Source of the DNA: Artemia franciscana | Taxonomy: Eukaryota; Arthropoda; Branchiopoda; Anostraca; Artemiidae | DNA: 64,000 bases | Assembly: GCF_032884065.1 (NCBI RefSeq) | Contig: NC_088867.1 | Span: forward strand, 58,912,675 to 58,976,674 | Reading direction: 5' to 3' | Shown here: piece by piece, positions 11,056-22,149 of the stretch | Layout of the letters: each line of letters begins with the position of its first letter | Position numbering within the stretch: the stretch's first letter is position 1 | Made by a program: the position numbers and the translations under genes | The notes under the pieces: generated by a model | The model's input: only the letters and a program-made list of their open reading frames with translations | Told to the model about the DNA's origin: nothing | The model's database searches: none

Positions 11056-11176
11056 AGTGTGATTTGTTTGTATTTAGTGATTATTATGTTCGGTTGATTT
11101 GTTTTCGTCTTTAATTTCTCTTTTCTTTTGTTTTGCTCCGCTTCTTCATGCTTCTTTTTTATAAGCGGGTTTGTAA

Positions 11177-11203
11177 TAAATTATTATTATATTATTATTA
11201 TTC
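11177..11203 (+). repeat. LINE 3' simple-repeat tail (ATT/TAA)n
   Basis: aataaattattattat followed by further att units closes the LINE. A similar ending (gtaaacaaattattattag) closes the related fragment at about 27.93 kb. Confidence 0.8.
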
Positions 11204-11204
11204 C

Positions 11205-12454
11205 AGGGATATTCTATGGTGATATTAGAGTTTACTTTTCATGTTTAGTTATCGAAAAAAGTTTTATCCAAAGGTGTGTCGTGAGAAGGGATATCTCATT
11301 TAAATTCCCTAAAATTCTAAATTCCCTCTAATCGAAGAGCGTGTTGAAAAATACTCTTTTTGGCTATTTAGTTGTTATGAAAAAGTAAAGAGTCTTTTCC
11401 ATATTTAAAACAAGTGCACAAAAAAAAATTTTACTAATTAAAGTTAATTACAAATGTCTTTATTATTTAAGGTTCCGAGGCCAATTTTCCAAAATACTTA
11501 ACTAAGTCGTTGAAGAGTACAATCCATACATTCAGAGATATGAAAGAGGATTGTTAACAGATAGCATACAAATGTCTAGTTTTATTATCTTCAGCCATTT
11601 CAAAATAGTTTCAAATTGTCAAGGGATCTGGATGTTTGCAAACTTTAATTGCCAAAGTTCCGACTTTTATGAGGAGTAGGAATAAAGCTTTGCCAAATTA
11701 TAAAAGTGCTATGCAACATGGACTCAATCCAAAACTAAAATGTTTATTCTTAAGCTTTTCTTGTTAATTGAAATGATTGTCGGTTTAAAATTATATGACT
11801 GTCCACAAACCCTGAAGGATTTAGGAGATAACCATGGGGGACTGACTTCCTGATACCTGGTGTACATCTCAGAACGCCAGGTGCGCCGCCAAGTTCTCAC
11901 ACGCTTGGTACAGTTCCGCCAAGCTTGAAACACACCAGCCGCTGTACATGGTTTACGCAACAAATATACAACAAAATTTCGATTTTGACAACCAAAAAAG
12001 GCAATTCGCAATTTTTGCCAAAATGAGTTTACAGACAATTTAGTTAGACTTGTCCATATGATTCAGTTGGTATAGTCAGGGGGAAGTTATGAGTAGTTCA
12101 CCCCCTTCCCTTATTACCCTTCTTCTGATGACAGCTACCCAAACAATTAGCACTGTTTTTGATGACGCGTCATCAGGAATTTTTACAGCTTCTTTTAAGT
12201 ATTTCTGCCGTTAATGCAATTAATTAGACAATTGCATTAATTGAGTTAATGAAATTAATTATTTTTTATTTACAGTAACATAAAAAGGAAAAAACAAAGG
12301 AAGAAAATACATAATCAATGAAAAAACATAACAAGAGCTAAGAGCTCATATGGCACTTGTGACGAGGCCGGAAGAGCCAAGAGCTCATATGGTATGAGCT
12401 CTAGCAAAATTCTAAGAATCAATAGATTGATTTAAAAGGAAAATCAGAGGCTTA
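11205..12454. other. Intronic sequence, nothing recognised
   Basis: AT-rich sequence between the LINE and the first large tandem array. A 104-codon minus-strand frame (11724-12038) has no recognisable domain. A small duplication, agagctcatatgg, occurs at about 12343 and 12380. Confidence 0.4.
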
Positions 12455-14430
12455 ATGCCGGTCACGATTTCAAATAAGAGCTCTGAGTCACGATGTCCTT
12501 CTAAATATCAAAATTCATTTAGATCCGATCCGTAAATTATAAATACCTCATTTTTTCTATTTTTCCTCTCCCTTCAGCGTCCTAGCACGTCCAGAAGCAC
12601 CAAACTCGCCAAAGCACTGAACTCCACCCCCTAACTCCCCCATAGAGAGTGAATCCAGTACGGCAAGATTTCCGATTTCCCTCTCCAACTCCCCCCAATG
12701 TCAACAGATGTGGTCGGGATTTGAAATAAGAGCTCTGAGACATGAGTTCCTTCAAAGTATTAAATGTCATTAAGATCCGGTCACCTGTTCTTAAGTTAAA
12801 AATACCTCAACTTTTCTAATTTTCCAAATTAACACCCCCCCCCCCAGCTCCTCCAAAGAGAACGGATCCATTCTAATTATATCAATTACGTATATAAACT
12901 TGTGCTTATTTGTCCCATCAACTTTCATCCCGAACTCTCCACTCTAAGCGTTTTCCAAGATTTCTGTTTCCCCCCTCCAACCCCCACGACCTGGATCCGA
13001 TTCGAGTTGAAAATGGAGCATCTGAAGCATACGATCCTTCTTTATATCAAGTTTCATTAAGGTCCGATCACCTACTCGTAAGATAAAGATACCCCAATTT
13101 TCACGTTTTCCGACAATTCCGGTTTCCCCCCTCCAACACGCCCCAATGTCACAGGATCTGGTCGGAATTTAAAATAAGAGCTCTAAAGCACAAGATCCTT
13201 CTAAATATCAAATTTAATTTAGATATGATGACCCGTTCGTAAGTTAAAAATACCTCATTTTTTCTAATTTTTCTGAATTAGTCCCCCCTCCCAAACTCCA
13301 CCAAAGACAGCGGGTCCGGTTCGGTTATTTCAGTCACGTGTCTTGGACTTGTTATTATTCTTCCCATCCAGTTTCATCTTTATCTCTCCGCTTTAAGTAT
13401 TTTCTAAGATTTACGATTCCCCCCCCCCCAACTACCCCCTCCCAATGACGCTGGATCCGGTCTGGATTTAAAATAAGAGATCTGAGTTACGAGATCCTTC
13501 TAAATATGAAGTTCATTAAGATCCGATCACTCCTTCGTAAGTTAAAAATACTTCATTTTTTCTAATTTTTCAGAATCAAAACTCCCCCCAACTCCCCCAA
13601 ATAGAGCGGATTCGTTCCGATTATATCAATCACGTATCTAGGACTTCTGCTTATTTTTCCCACCAAGTTTCATCCCGATCTCTCCACTCTAAGCGTTTTC
13701 CAAGATTTAAGGTCCCGCCCTCCAACTCCCCCCAGTGTCACCGGATCCGGTCGTGATTTTAAATAAGAGCTCTGAGACATAATATCCTTCTAAATATCAA
13801 ATCTAATTGAGATTCGATCACCCGTTCGTCAGGTAAAAATACCTCATTTTTTCTAATTTTTCAGAATTAACCCTCCCCCCAACCACCCCAAAGAGAGCTG
13901 ATCCGTTCCGGTTATGTCAATCACGTATCTAAGACTTGTGATTATTTTTCCCACCAAGTTTTTCCCAAGCGTTTACCAAAATATTAGGTCACCCCCCAAC
14001 TCCCCCAATGTCACCGGATCAGATCGGGATTTAAAAAAGAGTTCTGAAACACGACATACTTCCAAACTTCAGATTTCATTAAGATCCGATCACTCCTTCG
14101 TAAGTTAAAATACCTCATTTTTTCTAATTTTTCAGAATTAACCCTCCCCCAACTCCCCCAAACAGAGAAGATCCATTCCGGTTATGTCAATCACGTATCT
14201 AGGACTTCTGCTTATTTTTCCCTCCAAGTTTCATCCTGATCCCTCCACTCTAAGCGTTTTCCAAGATTTTAGGTTCCCGCCTCCAACTCCCCCCAATGTC
14301 ACCAGATGGACTCTGAGACACGATATCCTTCTAAACATCAAATTTCATTAAGATCCCATCACCCATTCGTAAGTTAAAAAATACTTCATTTTTTCTATTT
14401 TTTCCGAATTAACCGGCTCCCCACTCCCCG
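12455..14430. repeat. Tandem array A: about 290-bp unit, 7-8 degenerate copies
   Basis: The phrase taaaataagagctctgag.cac recurs near 12470, 12720, 13160, 13465, 13765 and 14035, with divergent copies near 13005 and 14312. Each unit continues with atccttctaaatatcaa, gatccgatcacccgttcgtaagtt, acctcattttttctaattttt, a C-rich aactccccc run and tccactctaagcgttttccaagattt. Spacings range from about 155 to 305 bp through deletions. A lone unit fragment lies at 38515-38600, so the family is also dispersed. Confidence 0.88.
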
Positions 14431-14640
14431 CCAGATGGTCAAATCGAGAAAACGACTATTCCTAATTTAACCTGGTCCGGTCTATGATACGCCTGCCAGA
14501 TTTCATCGTCCTAGCTTACCTGGAAGTGCCTAAAGTAGCAAAACCGGGACCGACAGACCCACAGACAGACCGACAGAATTTGCGATCGCTATGTCACTTG
14601 GTTAATACCAATTGCCAGAAAAAGATGATTACGAGGGGAT
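14431..14640. repeat. Unique terminal segment next to array A
   Basis: After the last unit come ggtccggtctatgatacgcc, a short gaccgacagaccgac-type simple repeat (about 14550-14576) and gcgatcgctatgtcacttgg. It looks like the end of a mobile element that carries array A, but no inverted repeat or target duplication was seen. Confidence 0.4.
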
Positions 14641-14817
14641 AATCGTGCATACGCCCACCTTTAAAACTATTGTTCGTATCTCTTAACTTTGGATTAAGCG
14701 TCTATTGTAACCACCTAAGTTACACACAAGAAATACAATTTGACCTTGATATATCTAGTAAAAACATTTTAGACAAGTAAAAACAAAGTGAAAACATTTT
14801 AAATATATTTGTTTTCA

Positions 14818-17610
14818 ATAAAGTGCAAATTACGTTCTGGTCTTGAGAAGGCATGGGGGTTGTCAGCCCTTCTCATGTTAATTTTTGCTCGTTTTGAGTT
14901 TGACTTGCTTAGTAAATAAAAAATTATTAGAACTTTAGCGAATATATACCAGTGTATGTTTACTAAACTGACAATCCACAGCCATTGTTTTTAGTAAAGT
15001 GCAAATTATTTTCTGGTCTTGAGAAGGTATGGGGGTTGTCAAAGACATAATTTCTAGACCTTTCAACTACACTGAACAAAATGGCTATCTCAAAATTTTG
15101 ATTAGATGTGTTTTGGGAATTGATGGACATGGGGGGGAGTCGCCCTTCAATCACTTTTGACTAATAAAAAAATCACCAGCCCTTTCAATTTCCAATCGAA
15201 TGAGCCTTTATCGAAGTTTCTACGACAAAAAAATGGCCATCTCAAAATTTCTATAAGATGCATTACGGGAAAATAGGAAGTTTTGAGGGTTGGGGGTTAT
15301 TCATAACTTACATTGCCCTGAGGGCTGTGGGGGGATTTCATCCTCAAAGGCATAATTTTCGGTCCTTTCAAATACATTGAACAAAATGGCTATCTCAAAA
15401 TTACGATTGGATGTGTTACGAGGGAAATGGTGGGCGAGAGAGGGGGGTTAGTTGCCCTCCAATAACTTCCGACTATTAAAAAGGGCAATGGCCCTTTCAA
15501 CTTCCAATGGAATGAACTGCTTTCAAAGTTTATACAACAGAAAATGACCATCTCGAAATTACTACCAGATGCATATCGGTAAAATAAGAGGTGTGGTGGA
15601 AGGTATCCACCCTCCGGTCACTCTGAGTCATAAAAAGGGCACTAGAATTTCTGATTACGAATCCAATGAGCTCCTTCCAAAGTTTATACGATCACCCTTT
15701 CTATACAGACCTTATAGGCCCCCAGGGCATAACGTACAACTCTTGCCCTTAGGACTGGGGGGGGGTGCCAACCTGAGAGACATAATTTTCGGACCTTTCA
15801 ATTACATTGAACAAAATGACTATCTCAAAATTTTATTGGATGTGTTTGGGGAAATAGTGGACGTTGGAGGGGGGTTAGTTGCCCTCCAATCACTTTCGAT
15901 TATTAGAAAGGGCACTGGCCCTCTGAATTTTCAATCGAAGGAGCTGTTATCGAAGTTTATACGACAACAAATGGCCATCTTAAAATTGAAATCAGAAACA
16001 TTTCGGGAAAACACGAGGTGTCGGGGGGGGGGGGGGTGTATCCACCCTCCGATCACTCTCAATCTGGAAAAGAGCTCTAGAAATCTTGACGATAAACCCA
16101 ATAAGCCCCCTCCAAAGGTTATACGGTCACCCTTTCTATATATACCTTATATGCCCCCAGGACGTAACTTACAACCCTTGCCCTGAAGGCTGTGGAGATC
16201 GTAATCCTCAGAGACATTATTTTCAGACCTTTCAATTGCGTTGAACAAAATGGCTATCTCACGATTTTTATTTGATGTGTTTGGGAAAATGGTGGGAGTG
16301 GAAGGGCACTAGCTCTTTCAATTTCCAACCAAATGAGCTGTTTTCGAACTTTCTTCGACAACATATTGCCATCTCAAAATTTGTTATCAGATGCGTTTCG
16401 GGAGAATACGAGGTGTGGGGGTGGGTATCCACCCTTTGATCACTTTGAATCTTAAAAAGGGCACTTCCGAAGTTTACATAACCATCCTTTCTATATAAAC
16501 CTTATATCCCCATAGGGCATAACTTACAACCCTTGCCCTGAGGGCTCTGGGGGGGTCATCTTTAAAGACATTATTTCTGAATCTTTTAATTACGTTGAGC
16601 AAAATGGCCATCTAAAAATTTTGATCGGATTGGTCTGGGGAAAAGGTGGGCGTGGGGGAGGGGTTAGTTGCCCTCCAATCACTTTCGGCTATTAAAAAGG
16701 GCACTAACTCTTTCAATTTCCAATCGAAAGAGCACTTTTTGAAGTTTCTAAGACAACAAATGGCCATATTAAAATTTCTATCATATTAAAATTTCTATCA
16801 GATGCATTTCGGAAAATATGAGGTGTGTGGGGGCGGGTGCCACCCTCCGATCACTCTGGATCTTAAAAATTGCACTAGAACTTTTGATTATCACTCCGAA
16901 GATCCCCCTTCGAGGTTTATACGATCATCCTTTCTATATATACCTTATATGCCCCTAGGGTGTAACTTACAACACTTGCTCTGAGGGCTGTAGGGGGATT
17001 GTCACCCAAGACATAATTTCCGTTTCTTTCAATTATGTTGAACAAAATGGCTATCTCAAAATTTTGATTGGATATGTTTGAGGAAATGGTGGGCTTGGGA
17101 GGGGGGTTAGTTGCCCTCCAATCATTCTCTACTATTAAAAAGACCACTAGACCTTTCAATTTTCAGTTGAATTAGCTCTTTTCGAAGCTTTTACGATAAC
17201 AAATCGCCACCTCAGAATTTCTATCAGCTACATTCCAGAAAAATACGAGGTGTTGGAGGGGTAAATACCCTTTGATCACTCTGAATCTGAAAAAGAGCGC
17301 TAGAAAATATGATTTCCAATCCAATGAGCACATTCCGAAGTTTCTACTATCACATATTCTATACAAACTTTATATGCCCCCAGGGCAAAACTTACAACCC
17401 TTGCCCTGAGGGCTGTGGGGGGTAGTCATCCTCAAGGATATAATTTCCGAATCTTTTAACTCTATTGAATAAAATGGCTATCTCAAAATTTTGATTGGCT
17501 GTGTTTGTGGAAATACTTGGTATAAGAGGGGGTTAATTGTCCTCCAATCACATTCGACAATTTCCAGGCGAATGAGCCCTTTTCGAAGTTTCTACGACAA
17601 CTCCTTTGAT
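14818..17610. repeat. Tandem array B: about 430-bp unit, 6-7 degenerate copies
   Basis: The phrase acaaaatggctatctcaaaa recurs near 15076, 15384, 15813, 16247, 16600, 17043 and 17473 (spacing mostly 430-440, with two shortened units). Each unit also holds ttagttgccctccaatcac, aaaaagggcact, gaagtttctacgacaac, a G-rich run, tatataccttatatgcccc and cttacaacccttgccctgagggctg. Single units also lie at 20.43-20.56, 21.09-21.36 and, inverted, 21.79-22.08 kb. Long open frames here (15569-16186) are by-products of the repeat. Confidence 0.9.
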
Positions 17611-17891
17611 ACAAAGTGCCCTGGTCTAAACAAAAAAAAAACTTTGTGCCCACATCGCTCTTTATTTAGGCAGCATGATACGTGTACCCGTATACGAAAA
17701 AACATTACAAATACTTGGATCTGTGTTTTCTACAGAACGGTGCGTCAATTTTCTGTGTCATTCTCATACAATTAATTCACATAACAAACCTTAGCTTGCA
17801 TTTCGACCTTTCCAGGTCATCGCTGAAATGACCTATTTTTCAATGCTGCATATGGAAATATAAAGCGACAGTCGAAAGGAAATCAACTCAC

Positions 17892-18014
17892 GGAATTGTC
17901 CGATGTTCCTTCAAAGGCTCCTTCCTCACAGAACCGAAGGCCAAAGTAATCCCTTTCAATTAAATCCAAATGATCAAAGACAACATTAAGTAAATCCATG
18001 CCTTTGGCGTTTCT
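17892..18014 (-). CDS. Ptpmeg: Ptpmeg-like exon 2 (FERM F1 lobe)
   Basis: On the minus strand an acceptor ctccatttacag precedes the exon and GTGAGT follows. It is 123 nt, 41 codons, phase 0 at both ends. The translation includes AKGMDLLNVVFDHLDLIERD then YFGLRF, the second half of the ubiquitin-like F1 lobe of FERM domains. It continues directly from the exon at 33586-33405, whose last residues HEFEIE form the preceding strand. The end, GTSDNS, precedes KWLDP in the next exon and resembles the equivalent PTPN4 segment. It has no ATG-led frame of its own and is found only by motif and splice sites. Confidence 0.88.
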
Positions 18015-18429
18015 CTGTAAATGGAGAACAAATATTATTGAAAATAAGCCTCAGTTTCTTTAGAACACTGAAACTGATAGAGACTTAATTTTATTTTGTC
18101 TCTGAAGACCTTGAATTGTTCTTGAAAACTTAGAAAGGTATGGGAGAGATATCTGGAAACGTATCCAAGTAAGGTCAGGACTGAGAGTTATTTTCCAGAA
18201 ACTCTTAAAAATGAACAGAAGGATACGTTCGAATTTTTTTCAGGAGGGGGGAAGGTATACAAAAATTCTTCTTTGAAGCTTCCTGTTATTCCAGTTTGTA
18301 AGTATTTTTAGCCTTGCAACGGAAAGGAATTAAAAATTGAACAAGTCCTCCTTAAAATGTATAAATTGTCGGGTACTGTATAAAAGTACTTCTTTGTATA
18401 CTGTCATTTTACAACAAAATCCTGTTTGT

Positions 18430-19046
18430 CAAATTAAAATATTATACAGGTTTTACTATGTTTACTTATAGATAAACTATGTAGTCTCAAAAGCAATTAT
18501 TTTGACTTAGATGTTTTTTTTTTTTTTTTTTTTTTTTAATACAATCTTATCTGACGGCACTTAAAATAAAACACTTTGATTGTATTTTCTGGGAAATAGA
18601 AGACCTTGCTCTTATTTAAATTCCTCTAGGTTCTGTACGTCATGTCTTATGTTAAAATATATAAATGTTATAAACGTATAAATGTTAAAATTGTGTTTTT
18701 TTTAAATTGTGTTTTTTCCAAAAAAAATCTGTCAGCCAAACAAAAACTGTTATACAAGTTTTGTTATGTTTTTAGTTAAGGAAAGACAGTGCATTTTAAA
18801 AGTTATTTATTTTTTATTTAAATGATTCTACTAAATACAATCTCATCTGACAGCACCTAAAACAAAACATTTTGATTGTCTATTAAATTTTCTGAAAATA
18901 GAATTTTTCTAAAGATTGATAGAAATTTTCTGAAAACAGATATTTTGATTCTGTCAAATACAATCTTATGAGACAGCACCACCTAAAATGAAAAATTTTA
19001 ACTATCTATTAAATTTCCTGAAAATAGATGTTTTAATTCTGTAAAT
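18430..19046. repeat. Tandem repeat C (aatacaatcttat.tgacagca units)
   Basis: aatacaatct.at..gacagcac.taaaa.aaaacattttgattg recurs at about 18538, 18835 and 18957, and again at 19858 beyond a LINE insertion. Flanking segments (gttttactatgttt, ttctgaaaatag) also recur. A T24 run lies at 18514-18537. Confidence 0.75.
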
Positions 19047-19850
19047 TGAATTGAATTTATTTATAACCCGTTATAATGCACATGAAAAAGGAGTATAATG
19101 TGAATAAAAGAAAAGAGGAAAAAGGAAATGACCTAAAAAACTAAACGACACTTGATCTTACTTAAAAACAATTAAAACATTAAAAGCAAAAGCAAAACAT
19201 TCATTGTATCAAAATAGCGCCCCATGGGTGCCGACCAATTAAACTATTACAAGCTTCTATGCTTTTTCTGATAGAAGCATTCGGGTCTATGATGCCGTAT
19301 CTTTTAATAACCCAGGAGTTGCTTGACCATGGCAAGCAGATATTTGGTATACCGAAAATAGATTCGCCAAAGCTCCCTCGTCTCAGTTATCGTAAACGTA
19401 CGCCAAAAAGGTGCAAGGTACAGGAAATTCGGGAGTGCAGAAACATTGTAAAGTTTAGCTAGCAGTTTGCGGTTGAGTCGAAGTTTGTTTGTTACCAAGC
19501 TTCCGTATGTAGTTGCTGTTCGACGCTGCAAATGAAGGATTAAGAGCCTTGTAGTTGCTTTAAGAGTGTCACCAATAGGAAGCCCTAAATGCTTCATTTG
19601 TGATTTTGGGCAAACCGGCGCGCCGTCTAGATTAACAGTAAATCCTGCTCAAGTTTCATCCCAGTTGAACAGAACCACGTCCGATTTTTCTCTATTGAAT
19701 GTAACGTTAATCTTAGCATATTCTTTACTTAAAATAGCAAAATTTCTTTCGAACGACTGTACTGTTCGACTGGGGTTAAAAATATCAGCTGCATAAGCGA
19801 TAAGCGACACATCAATCCCTTCTAAAATGCACGAAGTAACTGCGCTGGAT
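19047..19850 (-). pseudogene. 5'-truncated LINE reverse-transcriptase fragment inserted in repeat C
   Basis: The minus-strand translation gives a degenerate catalytic block (SLIAYAADIFNPSRTV, about 19800-19760), then INVTFNREKSDVVLFNW, KHLGLPIGDTLKATTR and a thumb region, in one frame with stops. Related fragments are at 27.2-27.9 and 63.4-64.0 kb. It is flanked by the 7-bp duplication TGTAAAT (19040-19046 and 19851-19857). The 3' end on the minus strand is taaattcaattca. Removing it restores a repeat C unit. Confidence 0.85.
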
Positions 19851-19980
19851 TGTAAATACAATCTTATGTGACAGTACCTAAAATAAAACATTTTGATTGT
19901 CAATTAAATTTTCTGAAAATAGAACATCTTGCGCCTATTTAAATTCCTCTAGGTTTTATATGTCAATCTCTAAGAATTAA
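19851..19980. repeat. Repeat C, continuation beyond the LINE insertion
   Basis: Starts with the second copy of TGTAAAT, then acaatcttatgtgacag.acctaaaataaaac, matching the units at 18.5-19.0 kb, and continues with tatttaaattcctctaggtt as in the first unit. Confidence 0.8.
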
Positions 19981-20026
19981 AGTATCAGGGGCAGTGAAAA
20001 TTTAAGTTTATTGTTTGAATTAAAGA

Positions 20027-20310
20027 AAAAACATAAGTTTTTTTGACTGAAAGTAAGGAGTGACATTAAAACTTAAAACGAACAGAAATTATTCCGGAAA
20101 TGAAAGGGGCTGTCCCCTCGTTAATGCCCCGTGCTTTACGCTAAAGTGTTTTATTGTTCTAAAAAGTAGAGTTGTGAGAAAGAGTCAAACTTTAGCGTGA
20201 AGAGCGGGGCGTTGAGAAGGGGACAGCCCCTTTCATATACAGAATGATTTCTGTTCGTTTTAAGCTCTAATGTCATTCCTTACTTTAAGCTGAAAAAACT
20301 AGTTTTTTTT
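20027..20310. mobile_element. Foldback element 1 (palindrome, about 120-bp arms)
   Basis: Left arm 20027-20147 and right arm 20190-20310 are inverted copies: gactgaaagtaaggagtgac, aaaacttaaaacgaacagaa and gaaaggggctgtccc on the left recur in reverse on the right, with a spacer of about 42 bp. It codes for nothing. Related arms are at 6509-6637 and 20626-20910. The structure is that of a MITE or foldback transposon; the superfamily is unknown. Confidence 0.85.
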
Positions 20311-20431
20311 ATAAAATTTCTGAACGTTTTTGAATTGAAAAATGAAAATGAAAAATGCAGATTTTAATTTTGGCTCACCGTACATGAATAATTAAAACGA
20401 AATTTGCATATTAATTTTATTTTATTTTTGG

Positions 20432-20555
20432 TTAAAAGGCTATCTCAAAGTTTTGATCGGACGATTTATGAGAAAAAAGGGGCAGGGGAGGAGGCATAGT
20501 CACCCTCCAATTTTTTCGGTAACTTAAAAATGCCACAAGAACTTTTAATTTCATT
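20432..20555 (+). repeat. Single fragment of repeat B
   Basis: ggctatctcaaagttttgatc, caccctccaattttttcgg and gccacaagaacttttaattt match array B. Confidence 0.75.
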
Positions 20556-20625
20556 TGCGAACTTTTTTATTAGTAATAGATATGCGCAACTTATGAATTA
20601 ACTTACGTAACGAACTTCTATATTC

Positions 20626-20910
20626 GTATATTTTTATTACGCATATAAGGGGGTTCACGCCCTCGTCAATACCTCACTCTTTACAATAAAGTTCGAATTT
20701 TGTTCCAATTCTTTAAGAATGACCACTGAATCACAAAGGCCGTTTAATTATAATAAATATCTCTTTTGAAACTACTAACAATACTTTAGCGTAGAGAGCA
20801 AGGTATTGAGGAGGGGACGAACCCCCACATATATGTAATAATTTCTGTTTGTTTTAAGATTTAATGTTGCTCCTTACTTTCAGTTGAAAAAACTTGTTTT
20901 TTTATTTAAT
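20626..20910. mobile_element. Foldback element 2 (more diverged copy)
   Basis: Inverted arms (left about 20626-20693, right about 20793-20910) share acgcatataagggggttc, cctcgtcaatacc and the ctccttactttca end with foldback element 1. The left arm is shortened. Confidence 0.7.
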
Positions 20911-21086
20911 TTCTCATTATTTTTTAAATAATGCTCGAAAATCCAGCACCCCTTTCAGGGATATTTTCTTCCCCCATGATGAATTCCTCCATTGAGAGAC
21001 CCTCTCACGTACCCCCGACCCTCATCAGAAAAAAAAACCTGAAAATGTTAGTATACTTCGTCAATAACCAATACTATACGTAAACA

Positions 21087-21360
21087 ATGGGCAAAGTTCA
21101 TAACTTACAGCCCTTCCCCCGGAGACTGTGGGGGATTAAGTCATCCTCAAAGATATATTTATTAAATTTCCGACTATGCTGAACAAAATGGCTATCTCAA
21201 AATTTTGATCCGGTAACTTTGGGAAAAAATGAGCGTGGGAGGGGGCCTAGTTGCCCTCCAAATTTTTTTGGTCACTAAAAAAGGCCACTAGAACTTTAAA
21301 TTTCCGTTAGAATGAGCCCTCTCGCGACATTCTAGGACCACTGGGTCGATACGATCACCC
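21087..21360 (+). repeat. Single unit of repeat B
   Basis: cttacagcccttcccccgg, acaaaatggctatctcaaaa, tagttgccctccaaattt and gaatgagccctctcg match array B in order. Confidence 0.85.
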
Positions 21361-21559
21361 CTGAAAAAAAAACGCGCATCCGTGATCTTTCTTCTGGCAA
21401 AAAATACCAAATTCCACATTTTTGCAGACAGGAGCTTGTAATCTCTACAGTAGGGTTTTCTGATACATTTAATCTGATGGTGTGATTTTCATTAAGATTC
21501 TATAACTTTTAGGGGGTGTTTCCCTCTATTTCTCAAATATCGAAAATATTCTCAGACTC

Positions 21560-21760
21560 GTATCTTTTGAAGGGTAAGACTAAACTTGATGAAACTTACA
21601 TATCTAAAATCAGCATGAAAATCCGATTCTTTTGATGTAAACACTGACATCAAAATTCCGTTTTTTAGAGATTCGGTTACTATTGAACCAGGTCGCTGAT
21701 TAAGCAAGTGGACACGAACACAACCATATGTCACAGGCAGGCAATAGTGCTACCCAAGTA
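21560..21760. repeat. Dispersed repeat (ttcggttactattga...ggtcgct)
   Basis: gatgtaaacactgacatcaa followed by agattcggttactattgaac and ggtcgct matches 25190-25265 (gatgtaactattagtatcaa, gtttcggttactattgag, gggtcgct). No function is evident. Confidence 0.6.
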
Positions 21761-21789
21761 AATCGCGAAGTGAGCTCCCTGTTTTTTTT

Positions 21790-22075
21790 ACCAAGCCACT
21801 TTGAATTGGAGGATTTGTCGTAGAAGCTTCGGAGTGGGCTCATTCGATTAGAAATTAAATGTTCTAGTGCCGCTTTTAAGAGTTAAAAGTTACTGGAGGG
21901 CATTGAACAACTCGCTGCCCCCTATTATCCCAAAGACATGGACACAAATTTTTAGATGGTCATTTTGTTCAGCAAAGTTGAAAGCTCCAATGACGATACT
22001 TCTGGGGTGAAAAACCCCACTCCCGCTGCCCACGAGGCAAGGGATGTAAGTTATGCAATTCCCGATTGTTTATAT
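21790..22075 (-). repeat. Inverted single unit of repeat B
   Basis: Read on the minus strand it matches array B (gaatgagcccactccgaag, ccctccagtaac, accatctaaaaatttgtg). With the unit at 21087-21360 it forms a large imperfect inverted pair. Confidence 0.75.
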
Positions 22076-22149
22076 ATGGTACGTTTGGCTGGAAAAAGGG
22101 AGATACTGGACCCCTGGTGAAGAAAAAAGCTAAGACATTAAGACGAAGC

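Larger units (their letters stand above)
6700..11204 (+). mobile_element. Full-length non-LTR retrotransposon (LINE), apparently intact
   Basis: A two-ORF LINE: 5' UTR, ORF1 with zinc knuckles, ORF2 with apurinic-type endonuclease and reverse transcriptase, T-rich 3' UTR, and a TAA/ATT simple-repeat tail at about 11177-11203. GC content is higher than the surroundings and both ORFs are open, so it is a recent insertion. It is antisense inside an intron of the Ptpmeg-like gene. The 5' boundary is approximate; the motif gcgccatct occurs three times in the 5' UTR (about 6743, 6941, 6971). No convincing target duplication was found. The clade is unresolved; no RNase H domain is visible. Confidence 0.85.

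Noticed and set aside
6702..11210. ccaggg on both sides of the intact LINE as a target duplication
   Set aside because: Six bases only and the 5' boundary is not fixed; not distinguishable from chance.
11724..12038. 104-codon minus-strand frame
   Set aside because: Searched for the missing FERM linker exon here; no motif match. The true exon is at 2813-2855.
15569..16186. 205-codon open frame in array B
   Set aside because: Composed of repeat B units with G- and C-runs; no domain and not conserved between units.
12455..17610. CRISPR-like or coding repeat array
   Set aside because: Units are hundreds of bases, degenerate and without spacer structure; animal genome context.
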